Of a DNA stretch of 64,000 bases, positions 10,026 to 20,507 are shown one piece after another. How positions within the stretch are numbered: the stretch's first letter is position 1; each line of letters begins with the position of its first letter. This DNA is from Yponomeuta sedellus (lineage: Eukaryota; Arthropoda; Insecta; Lepidoptera; Yponomeutidae): contig OW203726.1 of the NCBI GenBank assembly GCA_934045075.1, positions 23,747,488 through 23,811,487 of the forward strand. Direction: 5' to 3'. The notes under the pieces were generated by a model that was not told the origin of the DNA, made no database searches, and was given only the letters and a program-made list of their open reading frames with translations. The translations under genes and the position numbers were made by a program.

Positions 10026-10062
10026 CAGGTCAATGTCACGATAGAGATAAATAACAAATAAC

Positions 10063-10272
10063 AACAACTTTCACACAACACAAATCACTTGCCCTGGTTC
10101 CAAACTAGAAACCCTGTATTACGGTAATCAGGCAAGGACGTCACAAACATGAAAACACACCCAGACTGAGACCACTTGTACAGATGTACGGCGACCCCAA
10201 GTGGTAATCAAACCCACGACCTATGGCTTGGTAGCTAAGCGCCTTAACGCCTAAACCAACGAGGCAGTCCGA
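10063..10272 (-). mobile_element. tRNA-derived SINE (GACTGCCTCGTTGG family)
   Basis: On the minus strand it begins GACTGCCTCGTTGGTTTAGG and has a B-box-like GGTTTGATTACC. The body ends near GTGTTGTGTGAAAG. Other copies are at 20727-20925 and, split by insertions, at 12436-13001 and 15308-15775. Confidence 0.7.
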
Positions 10273-10721
10273 GATAATGCTCTTGCAAACGGTTCTTGAA
10301 GACACTGGTAGTGGGACTAGCGTATGTGTTAATCAATCAAATCGTTCAAAACATTTTTTTGTCATAAACTACATGTCGTATTCATGACATGGAAAAAAAT
10401 GTATCTCTATGTTTTACCCACAGGGCATACAAATATTTTACGTTAACATAATTATCTGGCATGCATTGCATGCAGTACGTTTTATTGACATCAATTGCTA
10501 GTATTATCGTGTTAAAAATTGCAATAAAATCGTTGATGTAATGGGTATTGTGATGTCAATTGATCAATAAAGAAGATTCAAGACATGTCAAAATGGTGAA
10601 AAGTTTTTTAATTAAAAATTAAATTAAAAATTTGAAAAAAAAATGTTAATAAAAATTCTAAAATGATATCGTTAAGACATTTGTTTAATATTGTTAAAAA
10701 AATTCTTAACTGTCTAAATCG

Positions 10722-10905
10722 TGATCAACCCTTGTGTCCCCACTGCTGGGGTAGGTACGGGTCTCTTCCTGCATCGCAGGAAGGTTAGGCCATACTCCAC
10801 CACGGGGGCCAAGTCCGGGTTGGTGGAGGATTGTAAGACAGTGGCGGGCCTTACTGTCAGAAGTTATCAAGCCGCCTATAAGGCCTCTGACATGGCTGTC
10901 TAAAT
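10722..10905 (-). mobile_element. 5S-like SINE, 3' half
   Basis: Minus-strand copy lacking the 5S-like head. It keeps the body from GCCATGTCAGAGGCC to CCCCAGCAGTGGGGACA. Confidence 0.65.
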
Positions 10906-10989
10906 GTTTTAAAAATATTAATACTCGTACAGAAGCCGATGCCTTAGTGAGTGATTTATAAAACGTCAAAGTGTTAAAACAGCTACGTG

Positions 10990-12430
10990 GAGTTTAAAAT
11001 ATTAATCGAAAAAAATCAATTGCACGAAACACTAGAATGGTATTCAATTAACTTAAAAAAGTCTAACATTTCAATAACGCGTTAACGATGTATGCGTTCG
11101 CGACACGCTAGGTTCTTAACGACAAGCATCCTAATTTAGTTTTTAAACGAAATGTTGGTATGAAAGAAAATGCACAAGCGTTACGATAACAGTGTTATCT
11201 ATTCCTCTGCTCTTCAAAAAAAGTTACCACGCAAATTTACGATACTAAACTGATGTATTTTATGTATAAAAAAAGTTTAAGAGTATTTTCTTTCTTTACA
11301 GAATAATAAATACGTATGTAGGTACCTATTTATGTACGTAAGATAGGGATATTTAAGTACCCATGTATTATGAATGCTCGTGTATTTCGTTTTGCCCTCT
11401 CTGCCTCCCTTATTTTAGTAGACACCTAGCATACATACATAGACTACATTTATTCATAAAATTATAAATATACTGTGAAACACCATCGAATTTACCACAT
11501 TCGATAAAATAGGTGTGTCTTTCGAAATATATCGAACAGTACCTACTATGAATGGATACAAGTTACAGCGCTTCTTATTAAAATAAAAAGTGAAAATCCT
11601 AAATAGCTCTTTAACTGATATTATAAGGATATCCTAACAAATATTCGATTTCTTGGCAAGATTAAATTTCAAATTGCTCTCCTATAGAGTTGATATAGAG
11701 ATCTATAGAGAAATAATTTTCGAGTTGTGTTGTTTCAAACAACTTTATTACAATTCGGTCAAATAACGCCTGTAAAAAAATATGTTGCTAATTGCGACTT
11801 TGATAAAAATTGCTATGAAGATTTGTTCAGGCGTTTTGCGATTTCGTGAAATAACATGATATAATACATACACACAAGCTAGGAATCCTGAGATCATGGT
11901 AACGAGACAAGGTCATCACAAGGGTGACGCAGAAGGAGCAGACGACAACCAATATGAAACAGACGGACTCAATTGAAAACCAGAGATAAGTATGTATTTA
12001 AATACCTGTCAAGTTAGGTATAAAATATAAACATTCGTAAGCACATCGGTATCTTATTTTGAGTGCATTACGCGAAGAGGCTCAAGGTTTACTGGTCAAG
12101 TACAGCGGTGTCGCGATGAACTTTGAACTTTACTGCATCGAGGTGGGTGGATCGATTTTAATCCTTATTAGGGCATAGCTAGGAAGAATTTCCATAAAAT
12201 TTCGGGGCTTAATTATATGTTTTATTTTTCACTGTGGCCTTATAAAGGGTTTCTTGGTTTGTGATCTTGAAACTTCTCTGCAATTAATTGATCGAGATCA
12301 TTACGACAGTGTGACAATGTCACACTGCCAAAAGATGGTCAGAGTGGAGTCTTTTTGCAACATTGCTTGCTTTCTCCACAGTAAGGTCAACCGGAAAGCA
12401 GCTTCTTATATTGTGCATCGACATTATTTA
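10990..12430. other. No gene or repeat recognised
   Basis: AT-rich sequence with only short frames and no copy of the repeat families found elsewhere in the window. It could be old intronic or intergenic DNA. Confidence 0.4.
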
Positions 12431-12435
12431 CCGAC

Positions 12436-12515
12436 TGCTTCGTTGGCCTAGCGGTTATGGCGCTTAGGTACCAAGACAGAGGTCGTGGGTTCGATTTGGA
12501 CTTGGGGCCGCTGTA
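12436..12515 (+). mobile_element. tRNA-derived SINE, 5' part (interrupted)
   Basis: Head GACTGCTTCGTTGGCCTAGC with A box TGGCCTAGCGGTTATGGCGC and B box GGTTCGATTTG. The element is cut at GCTGTA by a MITE and resumes at 12761. Confidence 0.7.
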
Positions 12516-12760
12516 CAGTCTATTTATCCTTACCTACTTGTCCAATTTAGTAAACAAGATTCTACCGGTAAAGTATGACTTTTTAGTGGAAAACTGCTAT
12601 ATTCCCATAAATGAAGTAAACGGGGACACTATTTTAGATAACAAGTTGCCACATTTATAAACAAAGTTCATGAACTTGCGAGAAAATTTTTGGCATGAAA
12701 TGTCAATTTTGAGGTTAGAATCTTGTTTACTAAATTGGACAAGTAATGATAAATAGACTG
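12516..12760. mobile_element. Tc1/mariner-type MITE inserted in a SINE
   Basis: Inverted ends of about 50 bp begin CAGTCTATTTATC and contain ACTTGTCCAATTTAGTAAAC. They are flanked by TA at 12514-12515 and 12761-12762, the expected duplication. The surrounding SINE reads through when the MITE is removed. The interior is non-coding. Confidence 0.8.
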
Positions 12761-12780
12761 TATATTTGTTGGTGTGTCTC

Positions 12781-12895
12781 AGATAGATAGATAGAATATT
12801 CTTTATTACATGTACACCAGGGATTGCAGAAGAGACATAAAAATATCAGTACACTACAAGTGGCGGCCTTATTACTAAAAGTCACAGTTACAGTC
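12781..12895 (-). mobile_element. CR1-like LINE 3' end, 5'-truncated
   Basis: Minus-strand copy of the shared 3' UTR (complement of GGCCGCCACTTGTA and AATAAAGAATATTC) with a (TATC)n tail at 12781-12793. It splits the same SINE. A weak 7-bp duplication (GTCTCAG / GTCACAG) may flank it. Confidence 0.65.
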
Positions 12896-13001
12896 TAGTG
12901 TACTTTCATATTTGTGACGTCCTATTCTGGTTACCATAGTAGGTACAGGTACAGGGTATCCATGGGACCAGGTCAAGTGATTGTATTGTATGAAAGTTAC
13001 T
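12896..13001 (+). mobile_element. tRNA-derived SINE, 3' part
   Basis: Continues the element begun at 12436: AGTCTAGTGTA, TTTGTGACGTCC and the CAAGTGATTGTATTGTATGA end match the copy at 20727-20925 on the other strand. Confidence 0.65.
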
Positions 13002-13068
13002 CTTCTTCTTCTTCAGGCTATATTAGTCCACTGCTGGACATAGCCCCCCCCCCCTAATAAGCGCCATT
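13002..13068 (-). mobile_element. RTE-type LINE 3' tail, very short
   Basis: Minus-strand tail with the GTCCAGCAGTGGACTAATAT...CCTGAAGAAGAAGA ending. It begins exactly where the SINE ends. Confidence 0.65.
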
Positions 13069-13306
13069 ATTATTATTGTTTATGAACGAAGAAATTTAGT
13101 TTATAAAATCCATAATGTGTAGTGCTTACGAAAGGTTTAGTTCAAAAACTGTTCTTGTCACGGTTTATTTATTTGAGATCCTGATATTTTTGCTCGTACC
13201 TATGTCCTTTGCATTTAGTAGGTAGGTAAGTAAAATTACCTGCTATGACAAATTCACAAATAGTAACTTCCCTTTCAGTTTATTTAACGATGAACACTTG
13301 TATATT

Positions 13307-13348
13307 ACGAGGTTTGCTCAAAGATGCGCATCTTTGAGCAAACCTCGT
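13307..13348. repeat. Perfect 42-bp palindrome
   Basis: Two 21-base halves meet without spacer at GATGC|GCATC; the stem begins ACGAGGTTTGCTCAAAG. No matching flanks or family copy found in the window. Confidence 0.9.
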
Positions 13349-13693
13349 TGTAGACATAATAGGAGTCCATAGATGTACGACACAGTTGCAATAGTGGGTG
13401 ACCTCCTTAAATTACGGACTCCTTATGATTTTATCCGCCCACTATTCGAGGTCCCCCCAAATACCGACTCGGTTTTACATCGTTTGGCCAAGACGTATAA
13501 TTTGGAGTCGTCGTGTTATGAATAAAACTTCGCCACTTTGTTGTGTGACACTTAACACGTCGTACTGTTCGCGTCATTGGCGCATAATTTGACAGTTTAG
13601 ATATAACTTGACCGAATTGTAAAACTCAATGTCGATCGGGGACTGCCAGAATGATAATATCACATGATGTTGTTCGCTTTAAGTTAAAGTAAA

Positions 13694-14180
13694 TTGGAAT
13701 ATTAAAACACTAAAAGACCGTAATTCTAACAGTACGAAAAGTAATATAGATCAGAGTAACTTTTCACGTATAGAACTGTGTGCGGAGGCGAAGTGATTAG
13801 GTACTAAGCTCTGCCGTATGCAGTATGATACCGCATTTCAGAGGATATCCTTACTAACCATTGGCCAATAAAACAACAGATATTGTCCATAAAGAATACA
13901 CAGAGCATTGCTAAAAAGAGTCCAATCTGAGCGTTGCATAGTGTACATACGTCTGTACACTAAGCGCTTGGGGGATTGCGCGCGCCGGTTTGTTAGTGTA
14001 CAGACGTATGTACACTAAGCGCGTGACGGGTTAAAACACTAATAGACCGTACTTCTTACCGTACAAAAAGTAATATAGATCTGAGTAACTTTTGTTTGAC
14101 GTATAGAACTCTGTGCGAAAGAGAAATGATTACTTAGCTCTGCCGTATGCAGGTTACCGCATCTCAGAGGATATCTGATA
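13694..14180. repeat. Direct repeat pair enclosing an inverted repeat
   Basis: Two diverged copies of about 150 bp lie at 13698-13852 and 14030-14182 in the same orientation, sharing AGTAATATAGATC, CGTATAGAACT and CTCTGCCGTATGCAG. Between them GTGTACATACGTCTGTACAC (about 13940) recurs inverted as GTGTACAGACGTATGTACAC (about 13997). Both arms are followed by TAAGCGC. Family unknown. Confidence 0.7.
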
Positions 14181-14281
14181 CGTGACAGTGATATTGACCC
14201 ACACAATTATACGATACGACGAAGTTCAGTACCTAGTAATTTCGTTTTTTCACAAATTTATACGTATAGTATTTTCTAAGA

Positions 14282-14485
14282 CGGCCTCTGTGGCGCAGCG
14301 GTAGCGCATCTGCCTACCATGCAAGAGGTCCGGGTTCGATCCCCGGTTGGGGATAAAAAAAAAACCCCAGGTCTTGGATGTTTACATGTTTGTGATGTCG
14401 TTGTTTCTGGTTCCTACGACACAGGGTATCCTAGTGTGGGGCTAGAAGCAATGTATGTGCCTGTATGTAAATGTTATGTTATGTT
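14282..14485 (+). mobile_element. tRNA-derived SINE, full copy (tRNA-Trp-like head)
   Basis: Head GCCTCTGTGGCGCAGCGGTA resembles the 5' half of eukaryotic tRNA-Trp; the B box is GGTTCGATCCC. An A-run then leads to the body (GTCTTGGATGTTTACATGTT, CACAGGGTATCCTAGTGTGG) and a TTATG-type tail. Eight more copies or fragments are in the window (9846, 21678, 31286, 31964, 35283, 39357, 40893, 45725). Confidence 0.8.
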
Positions 14486-14511
14486 AAGGTTCACACGAGC
14501 ACTAGACATAA

Positions 14512-14595
14512 TTAAAACTGTAACGGATTTATGCTCGTTTACTACATTATTGTAAAAATGTAATAAACGAGCATAAATCCGCATAAAAACAGTTT
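14512..14595. repeat. Hairpin inverted repeat
   Basis: CGGATTTATGCTCGTTTA (about 14524) recurs inverted as TAAACGAGCATAAATCCG (about 14563) with a short loop. The outer AAAACTGT / ACAGTTTT pair extends the stem. Too A/T-rich at the loop to be a terminator; probably a mobile-element remnant. Confidence 0.7.
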
Positions 14596-14773
14596 TCATG
14601 AAATTTATCCGTGAAAAGTTACATAATCAAGGCGCAGAAGTCTAATTACGCGCATCAAATCCTGACCGACTACATTGGCCAGATTTTTAAAACTGGGGCA
14701 GAGGAAAAGCATTATTTCTGTATAATTATTAAGCCAATTTACGAGCGCGTTTTTTAAAATATTAAGACCATTA

Positions 14774-14913
14774 GGGGGCCAGTTTCTGAATTGAGAATTT
14801 TGCGAAGTATATACTTAACTGCAGTGCTGTCTCTTCGAATTGCTCAGCAAAGAGCGTGACAGAATGTTACCTAAGTGCTTACTTAGTGAAATTCTCAATT
14901 CAGAATCCGGCCC
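14774..14913. mobile_element. PIF/Harbinger-like MITE
   Basis: About 140 bp with inverted ends GGGCCAGTTTCTGAATTGAG... and TTA on each side (14771-14773, 14914-14916), a 3-bp target typical of PIF/Harbinger. Related copies at 41244-41380, 61733-61846 and a relic at 26525-26630. Confidence 0.75.
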
Positions 14914-15307
14914 TTAGTGTAGCAAGTTTTGACATGTTTTTAGGAAATAAGTTGCAGGAATAGTTTTTTTTTAATTTTATGTAAAACCTTTATTTTTGCT
15001 ATGAAAATAAAAACATTGTAAATTTTCTAAAGTTTGATGGGCTTTACAGGAAAAAGTATAAAACAGCGTTAATGTATATTTTCTGATTATTTGCAGTGCT
15101 AATTTTATTAGTCTGCTTATTTGTGAAATAATTTATTTGATGTAAAATTTATTTCATCTCTAATGTGCAATAAAAAATATCCCCTTTCTCAATAACTTTA
15201 CTAAGATTCTCAGACGCAACAAAGGTTGAAGGTTAAAGGTCAAGGTCAATTTTATCATTAAAACCTCTCACAATCATTACGCATATCGTATATTGATTTA
15301 AATGGAT

Positions 15308-15404
15308 CGTCAGTCTAGCGATATTACGTCTGAATACCATGTCAGAGGTTATGGGTTTGATTCCCACTCGAGTCCGCCGCAAATTTGTACACATGGCTTC
15401 AGTC
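15308..15404 (+). mobile_element. tRNA-derived SINE, 5' part (interrupted)
   Basis: Head with GTCTAGCGATATTACGTCTG and B box GGTTTGATTCC. It is cut within TGGCTTCAGTC by the RTE insertion and resumes at 15658. Confidence 0.7.
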
Positions 15405-15657
15405 CTCTTCTTCTTCAGGCTATATTATGTAGTTTACTGCTAGACATAGCCCTCCCCTAATGAGCGCCATAGCGCCCTGTCTTCAACTTGCCGCATCCAG
15501 CATCTGCCTGCAGTTTTTCGCAGATCGTCGTCCCACCCGGTCGGTGGGCGTCCTACACTACGTTTGCAGAGTCGCGGTCTCCACTCAAGGACACGTTTAC
15601 TCCAACGGTTGTCGGTTCTTCGCGAGACATGGCCAGCCCATTGCCACTTCAGCTTGC
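15405..15657 (-). mobile_element. RTE-type LINE 3' end inserted in a SINE
   Basis: The minus strand encodes the family C-terminus (VGRPPTRWDDDLRK-like region, then YVQQWT) and the GCCTGAAGAAGAAG tail. An 11-bp duplication TGGCTTCAGTC flanks it at 15394-15404 and 15658-15668. 5'-truncated. Confidence 0.85.
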
Positions 15658-15775
15658 TGGCTTCAGTCTAGGTGTATTAATTTCTATGTTTGTAACGTCC
15701 TTGCCAGGTTACGATAGCACAGGCTATCCTAGTTTGCGATAAGAACAAGTAATTTTCGTGTGAAAGTTACTTATT
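15658..15775 (+). mobile_element. tRNA-derived SINE, 3' part
   Basis: Continues the element begun at 15308 from AGTCTAGGTGTATTAA to CGTGTGAAAGTTAC. Confidence 0.7.
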
Positions 15776-16209
15776 TGTTCGTACTAATATGCCAATTAGT
15801 TAGTTATCTAGTTCAATCCGGTAAGTCATCATAGCATATTGATATTTTTATATGCGGGTGATGTCTTACGTTGTAACAGAAATGTAAAGGTCGACCTGCT
15901 GTCGGCTGTACAGTGTATCCAGTTTTGATACCATCTAAAAGACAATCAACAAAAACTGTATAATTAAAGAACGTAGCTACTCGTAGGAGTGCCATCTTAT
16001 TTATTTAACGCTTGCAAACTATTATTTAAATTAATATGATTTCGTATTCGAAGGCTTCGCTAGCTATTTTACTGCGAATACTTGACACTGCCGCCAAGGC
16101 TCCGATGGAATAACTTTTCCTAATGACTCAGAAAGACATTGAAAGCATTGCGTAACTATGTACGGTAAACAAATTAGTTTACACAAATAAATGTAAAGAT
16201 GACATGACG

Positions 16210-16352
16210 AGCAGAAGAGCAGCACATACATACATAACCTAACGCCTGTATCCCAGAGGGATAGGCAGAGACCAGGGACTGCCACTTGCCACGATCCTGA
16301 CAGATCACCTTCGCTTCATCAACGTTCATAAGTCGTTGCATGCACGCACGCC
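16210..16352 (-). mobile_element. LINE C-terminal tail (CQDRGKWQSL family)
   Basis: The minus strand reads through ACMQRLMNVDEAKVICQDR-like codons and ends in a stop in the TACAGGCGTTAGGTTATG tail. Copies at 22545, 32590, 33868, 58515 (minus) and 60135. I interpret them as 5'-truncated copies of one LINE family because the amino-acid sequence rather than the DNA alone is preserved. Confidence 0.6.
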
Positions 16353-16764
16353 GGTTCCGGGTACTTTTTATCTTCCCCCTTGCTAATACATCCCGCCTGG
16401 GACGTCTATTCTGGGACGATATTTGTTTCGAACAGCACCGTACTTCCTAATTGAGTTCTGATATTTATACATTTTTCATCCATTTTTTTAAACGACTTCA
16501 AAAAAAGAAGAGGGTTTAATTCGACGCTTATAGAACTTTTTTTTACTAAAGCTAGCAACATTTTATAATACAAACAACCGAGCTGCAAATATGTATGTAC
16601 GCATTTGTAGCAAGTATTCCGCCATTTCTTCTGTTTGAGTACATTCTTATTACTCCTTTTATCTTCGAGAGTCCCAAAATATATATCTGAAGAAATTTTG
16701 AACGAATCAAGATGTGTTTATATCGAATAGAATGATTCCAACAATGTAGCGTAGATATTTCAAA

Positions 16765-17045
16765 CGTCGGGGCCAAGTCAGGATTGTAGGATTGTAAGAC
16801 AGTGGCGGGCCTTCCTGTCAGCTCCTTCTTGCCTCTGACATGGCTTAACGACTGCCATTACATGACAGCCGGCACCAACGGCTTAACATGCCATGCGAAG
16901 CATATAAACGCTCGGAAAAAATGCCACTAGCGGTAGTCACGGGACGGTCACCCATCCTTCACCTGACCGTGCCTGTTGTTGCTTAACTCAAGTGATTGAT
17001 TCCAATCACTCTTTTTGACTAGGCCACGAGCGCTTCATGAGGTAC
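16765..17045 (-). mobile_element. 5S-like SINE, 3'-truncated
   Basis: Minus-strand copy with a well-preserved head (GAGTTAAGCAACAACAGGCA then GTCAGGTGAAGGATGGGTGA) but lacking the family 3' tail, which normally carries GGTTGATATC. Confidence 0.7.
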
Positions 17046-17354
17046 CTATTTATATTATTGAGATAAAGCCCTGAGAAGATTTATTAGATCGAAGGTTGTG
17101 CGGTAAAACATTAAATATTAATCAATATCCAAAGATCATAAGCTGGTCAAGAGTGTATCTTAATTTGCTGACATTGTTATAGGCAAAAATAAACATCATT
17201 CGACTTGTCAGAAGTCATTATGGAAAACATGACCCAACAAATACGCCCTTGAAATGTGTTGCTGATTATTTGATAACTTCTACTTGGCATTTCGTCTCAG
17301 AACTTAAATATTAATGTTCTTGTTTATAAAAAAAGACACACAATCCTTTAAAAC

Positions 17355-17853
17355 CAGGGTTCGAAGGATAATTATCCGCGATAATTATCTTAATAATTAT
17401 CATGATAATTATCTTGATAAAAATAGCTCGATAAATATCAATTGATAGTAACAAAAATTTTGTTTATGCAAAGCAAACAAAACCAAGCAGCAAGATCTTA
17501 GTTGGCTATTAGGATTTTGTCAACAAATAAGTTCTACTGTAGCTACAGCAGCAAAACAGCCAATGGAAGTAGAATCAACATCGGATGAAGATATTCATCC
17601 GATGTTGACAAAATGCCATATTTAGAATGTTGAATCTGATGGACAGTTTTTACTTTAATTAATGTTAATTTGTGTTGGATTTTATATAAAAATTATATTT
17701 TTTTTTTGTTAGAATTGGCCAAATTATAATGTATTTGTTATGAAACAATATAGCAAATTAATTTCTTGCATGAGTGATAATTATCCGATAATTATCAGAT
17801 AATAATCGGATAATTGTCAAACAGCGTAATTATCTTGATAATTTCGAACCCTG
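17355..17853. mobile_element. hAT-like non-autonomous element
   Basis: Ends CAGGGTTCGAA and TTCGAACCCTG are inverted repeats of the hAT type. The 8-bp flanks TTTAAAAC (17347-17354) and CTTAAAAC (17854-17861) match at 7 of 8 positions, as expected for a hAT target duplication. Subterminal regions are dense in GATAATTATC. The middle contains a short frame with WLLGFCQQISSTVATAAKQP and a GTTGACAAAATG end that could be a transposase remnant, though I do not recognise it. Confidence 0.8.
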
Positions 17854-18169
17854 CTTAAAACACACCAAAAACGCTTCCTAAAATATTCTTTAGATTTTAA
17901 TTTTGACGATTTTATAGGGATAAAATGTTACCACAGATTATATAAACAGACTCTAAAGAGTGCTGTCGAGAAATTCAGTTTTTATAAATGAGTCTGTAAG
18001 ACACTATGATTGATGTTCGCTCGATCCAATGACTGTTTTGTCAAAAAATCGGTTGTTTTAAGGTTGTCTATTACGTCATAGATAAAACCAAAATAAGCCG
18101 ACCAGCATCACTAATCTATTTCGTACAGAATTCAATTTAAATGGCTGCTTACTACTTTAAGTATCGACA

Positions 18170-18300
18170 TCAACACATGTATGTCCCCACTGCTGGGGCA
18201 CGGTTAGGCCATACTCGACCACGGGGGCCAAGTCCGGGTTGATGGAGGATTGTAAATCAGTGGCGGGCGGGAAAAAGTTGTCAAGACCTCTGACATGGTA
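18170..18300 (-). mobile_element. 5S-like SINE, 3' fragment
   Basis: Keeps the tail region CCCCAGCAGTGGGGACATAC and body up to the CTCTGACATGG motif, with small deletions. Confidence 0.6.
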
Positions 18301-18449
18301 AGTCTAGTATGTTTCTTACAATAAGTCCGAGTTAAGTAAATTAATCAAATCAAATCAAGCACTTTCATTTCAACGTAAAGAATTTACGTTATCTTTGCTT
18401 AATGTCAATATAAAATGTTATAACTTCAATATTCAATAGCCAAAGATCA

Positions 18450-18572
18450 TAAGCATGGTTGTCTGGAAGAAATCGCTTTTAGCAATAAGGCCGCCAATTG
18501 TACTATGTACATTCGTAATTATTTTGTATTTGTTGTTTTTCCAGTGTACAATAAATAATATTCTTATCTTAT
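18450..18572 (+). mobile_element. CR1-like LINE 3' end fragment
   Basis: GGTTGTCTGGAAGAAATCGC, AATAAGGCCGCCAATTGTAC and GTACAATAAATAATATTC match the LINE 3' UTR at 50500-50600 (other strand). Confidence 0.75.
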
Positions 18573-18654
18573 GTTATAATAACTTCCACACCACACAATC
18601 TCTTCTCCTGGTCTCAAACTAGGATCCCGTTTGCTATAGTGACCTGTCACTGAC

Positions 18655-18790
18655 TGAATAAATTTTAACAAATGAAGTGCGGCTGAGTATATCGCTAGAA
18701 AACCTGAGTGTCTAAGGTGTTCAAATACCTCAGCGCTTGAAATTGCCAATCCGCCGTGGGCACGAGGAGTAATTAAGCCCGCTTTCTCTC
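18655..18790 (+). repeat. Interspersed repeat with AATTGCCAATCC core
   Basis: GTGTTCAAATACCTCAGCGC, TTGAAATTGCCAATCC and GTAATTAAGCCC are shared with 50217-50365 and 25767-25850 (same strand) and 20098-20175 (other strand). A CT-rich run follows. Probably a SINE or LINE tail; not classified. Confidence 0.55.
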
Positions 18791-19107
18791 TCTCTCCCTC
18801 TTTCTCTCTCGGAGTGATGGACTGTCAATTGTCAAACTCTGACATCTTATTGTCACAGAACGCGTGATTCGTGCCATCGTAGATATTACCCAAGCATGAC
18901 CCAGCCAGCCAACCATATCACACCACAGTTAGTTAACATGATACGTACATTTAAGAAATGTGACAAATGATATAAAAACGATTTCATCTTACATGACAAA
19001 TCACATACATAGACTTATCTTATAAGCATTGTTTCCATTACAAAACATGTATTGCACAACGTTACACAGATCAAAATTACATTTATTAGATTAAACTGAC
19101 TACTTTA

Positions 19108-19400
19108 ACAAGCGATAATTTAAAAACCTATTTAGAGACTCAAAATTCCACCCATGCCGGGATTCGAACCTGGCTAACCTAACCGTGCCAGCGCTCTCCC
19201 AACTGAGCTAAGCTAATGGCTCACCGGCATCAGTGAAATCTCTCAAACCTCTTTACAATACTCTCTGTATTACACACAGGCAGCAACATCTGGCTGAAGT
19301 AATTTGCATCACGTGCAGCCCCGAGTACCTACTTTGCAGTTAAGTTAGGTTAGGCACATCGGAATGATATGGCTGTACCCACATGATAATTTGTTTTCCT
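19108..19400 (-). repeat. tRNA-cored repeat
   Basis: Minus-strand copy. The core has GAGAGCGCTGGCACGG and a B box GGTTCGAATCC; a short insertion has displaced part of the anticodon region. The upstream half up to CATGTGGGTACAG is present. Confidence 0.7.
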
Positions 19401-20095
19401 TTTGGTAAACGCTAAACAAGTGTAAGTATCACGTTGCTCCGTAATTGATGACAAGACAATGCCACTGTTACCTCAAACAATGCGTATTTATCGCGACGGT
19501 ATCCTGTGCTGTGTCGAATGGCGGGCTCGCCCACGGAGCACCAAAATAGTTAAATCGAGTCACAAACTATGCGTTGTTAGTTGATTTTTATTATTAACGA
19601 TTAGGTCCAAATCCTCCAGTAAATAAATATATTTTCGTAAAATTACGCATAGCCGCTTTGTTACGTGTTTAGAAACTGCATACCAATCTCGTTTTTGCTT
19701 GTGAACGAAGCTCTAATGCTCCTCTCTGAATGAAAAGTGTAACAAATAAAAATTTGACTGAAAACTGCTAAAGATAATGTAAAGACCTCTCAGTCACAAC
19801 ATAGGCTGTAGTATTGTGTGAGCCAGAGACAAATATTGAAACTAAGCTGCGTTAATGTAGGTATAAAATTTTACTAAAAAATAAATTAAAATTTACTTAG
19901 ACCTGGAAATATCCATAAATTGCCAAGTGTACTTTGTACCTTTTCACGTTTTATATCATGTGCTCTGGTGTGCAATAAAGAATATTACTATCTAATCTTA
20001 CTCACAGAGTCAATAGAGGCGGAAAAGCGCCTCTGCTTTTTTATATATATTTTATGTGGCCTATAAACTAACAGGCCTTTTTTCAGACAGAAAGT
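19400..20095. other. No gene seen
   Basis: Unassigned sequence apart from a LINE-like tail GTGCAATAAAGAATATTAC near 19970. Confidence 0.35.
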
Positions 20096-20097
20096 AA

Positions 20098-20175
20098 GGG
20101 CTTAATTACCCCGCGTGGCCACCGCGGATTGGCAATTTCAAGGGTTGAGGTATTTGAATACCTCAGACACTCAGA
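20098..20175 (-). repeat. Fragment of the AATTGCCAATCC repeat
   Basis: Inverted copy of the core described at 18655. Confidence 0.5.
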
Positions 20176-20507
20176 GTCTATTATATGTCGATGCTAAATA
20201 TACCATAGGCGTAAAATGCCCTCGCGGAGACCGGAGAAGCGTGGCTGATTGGTTTTATGGCTTTCGTTTGCTCAAAGCTGTAATTAGCTGTGTTAATTTC
20301 TAAATTGATGTGTGTTATTGAGCTGAGAACTTCCGAGGCGATTTGGATGGGTGGAAGTGGGCGTCTACGGCGTTAGCAGACCGATGGAATGTATTAATGA
20401 ACGCATCTGTTTTTAAACAATAGCAATACAATAATGAATGTGACAAAAAATCAATCCTCATTAGATTAAAGAAAACTCAGCTTTACTAAATATACAAAGG
20501 AATCGTT

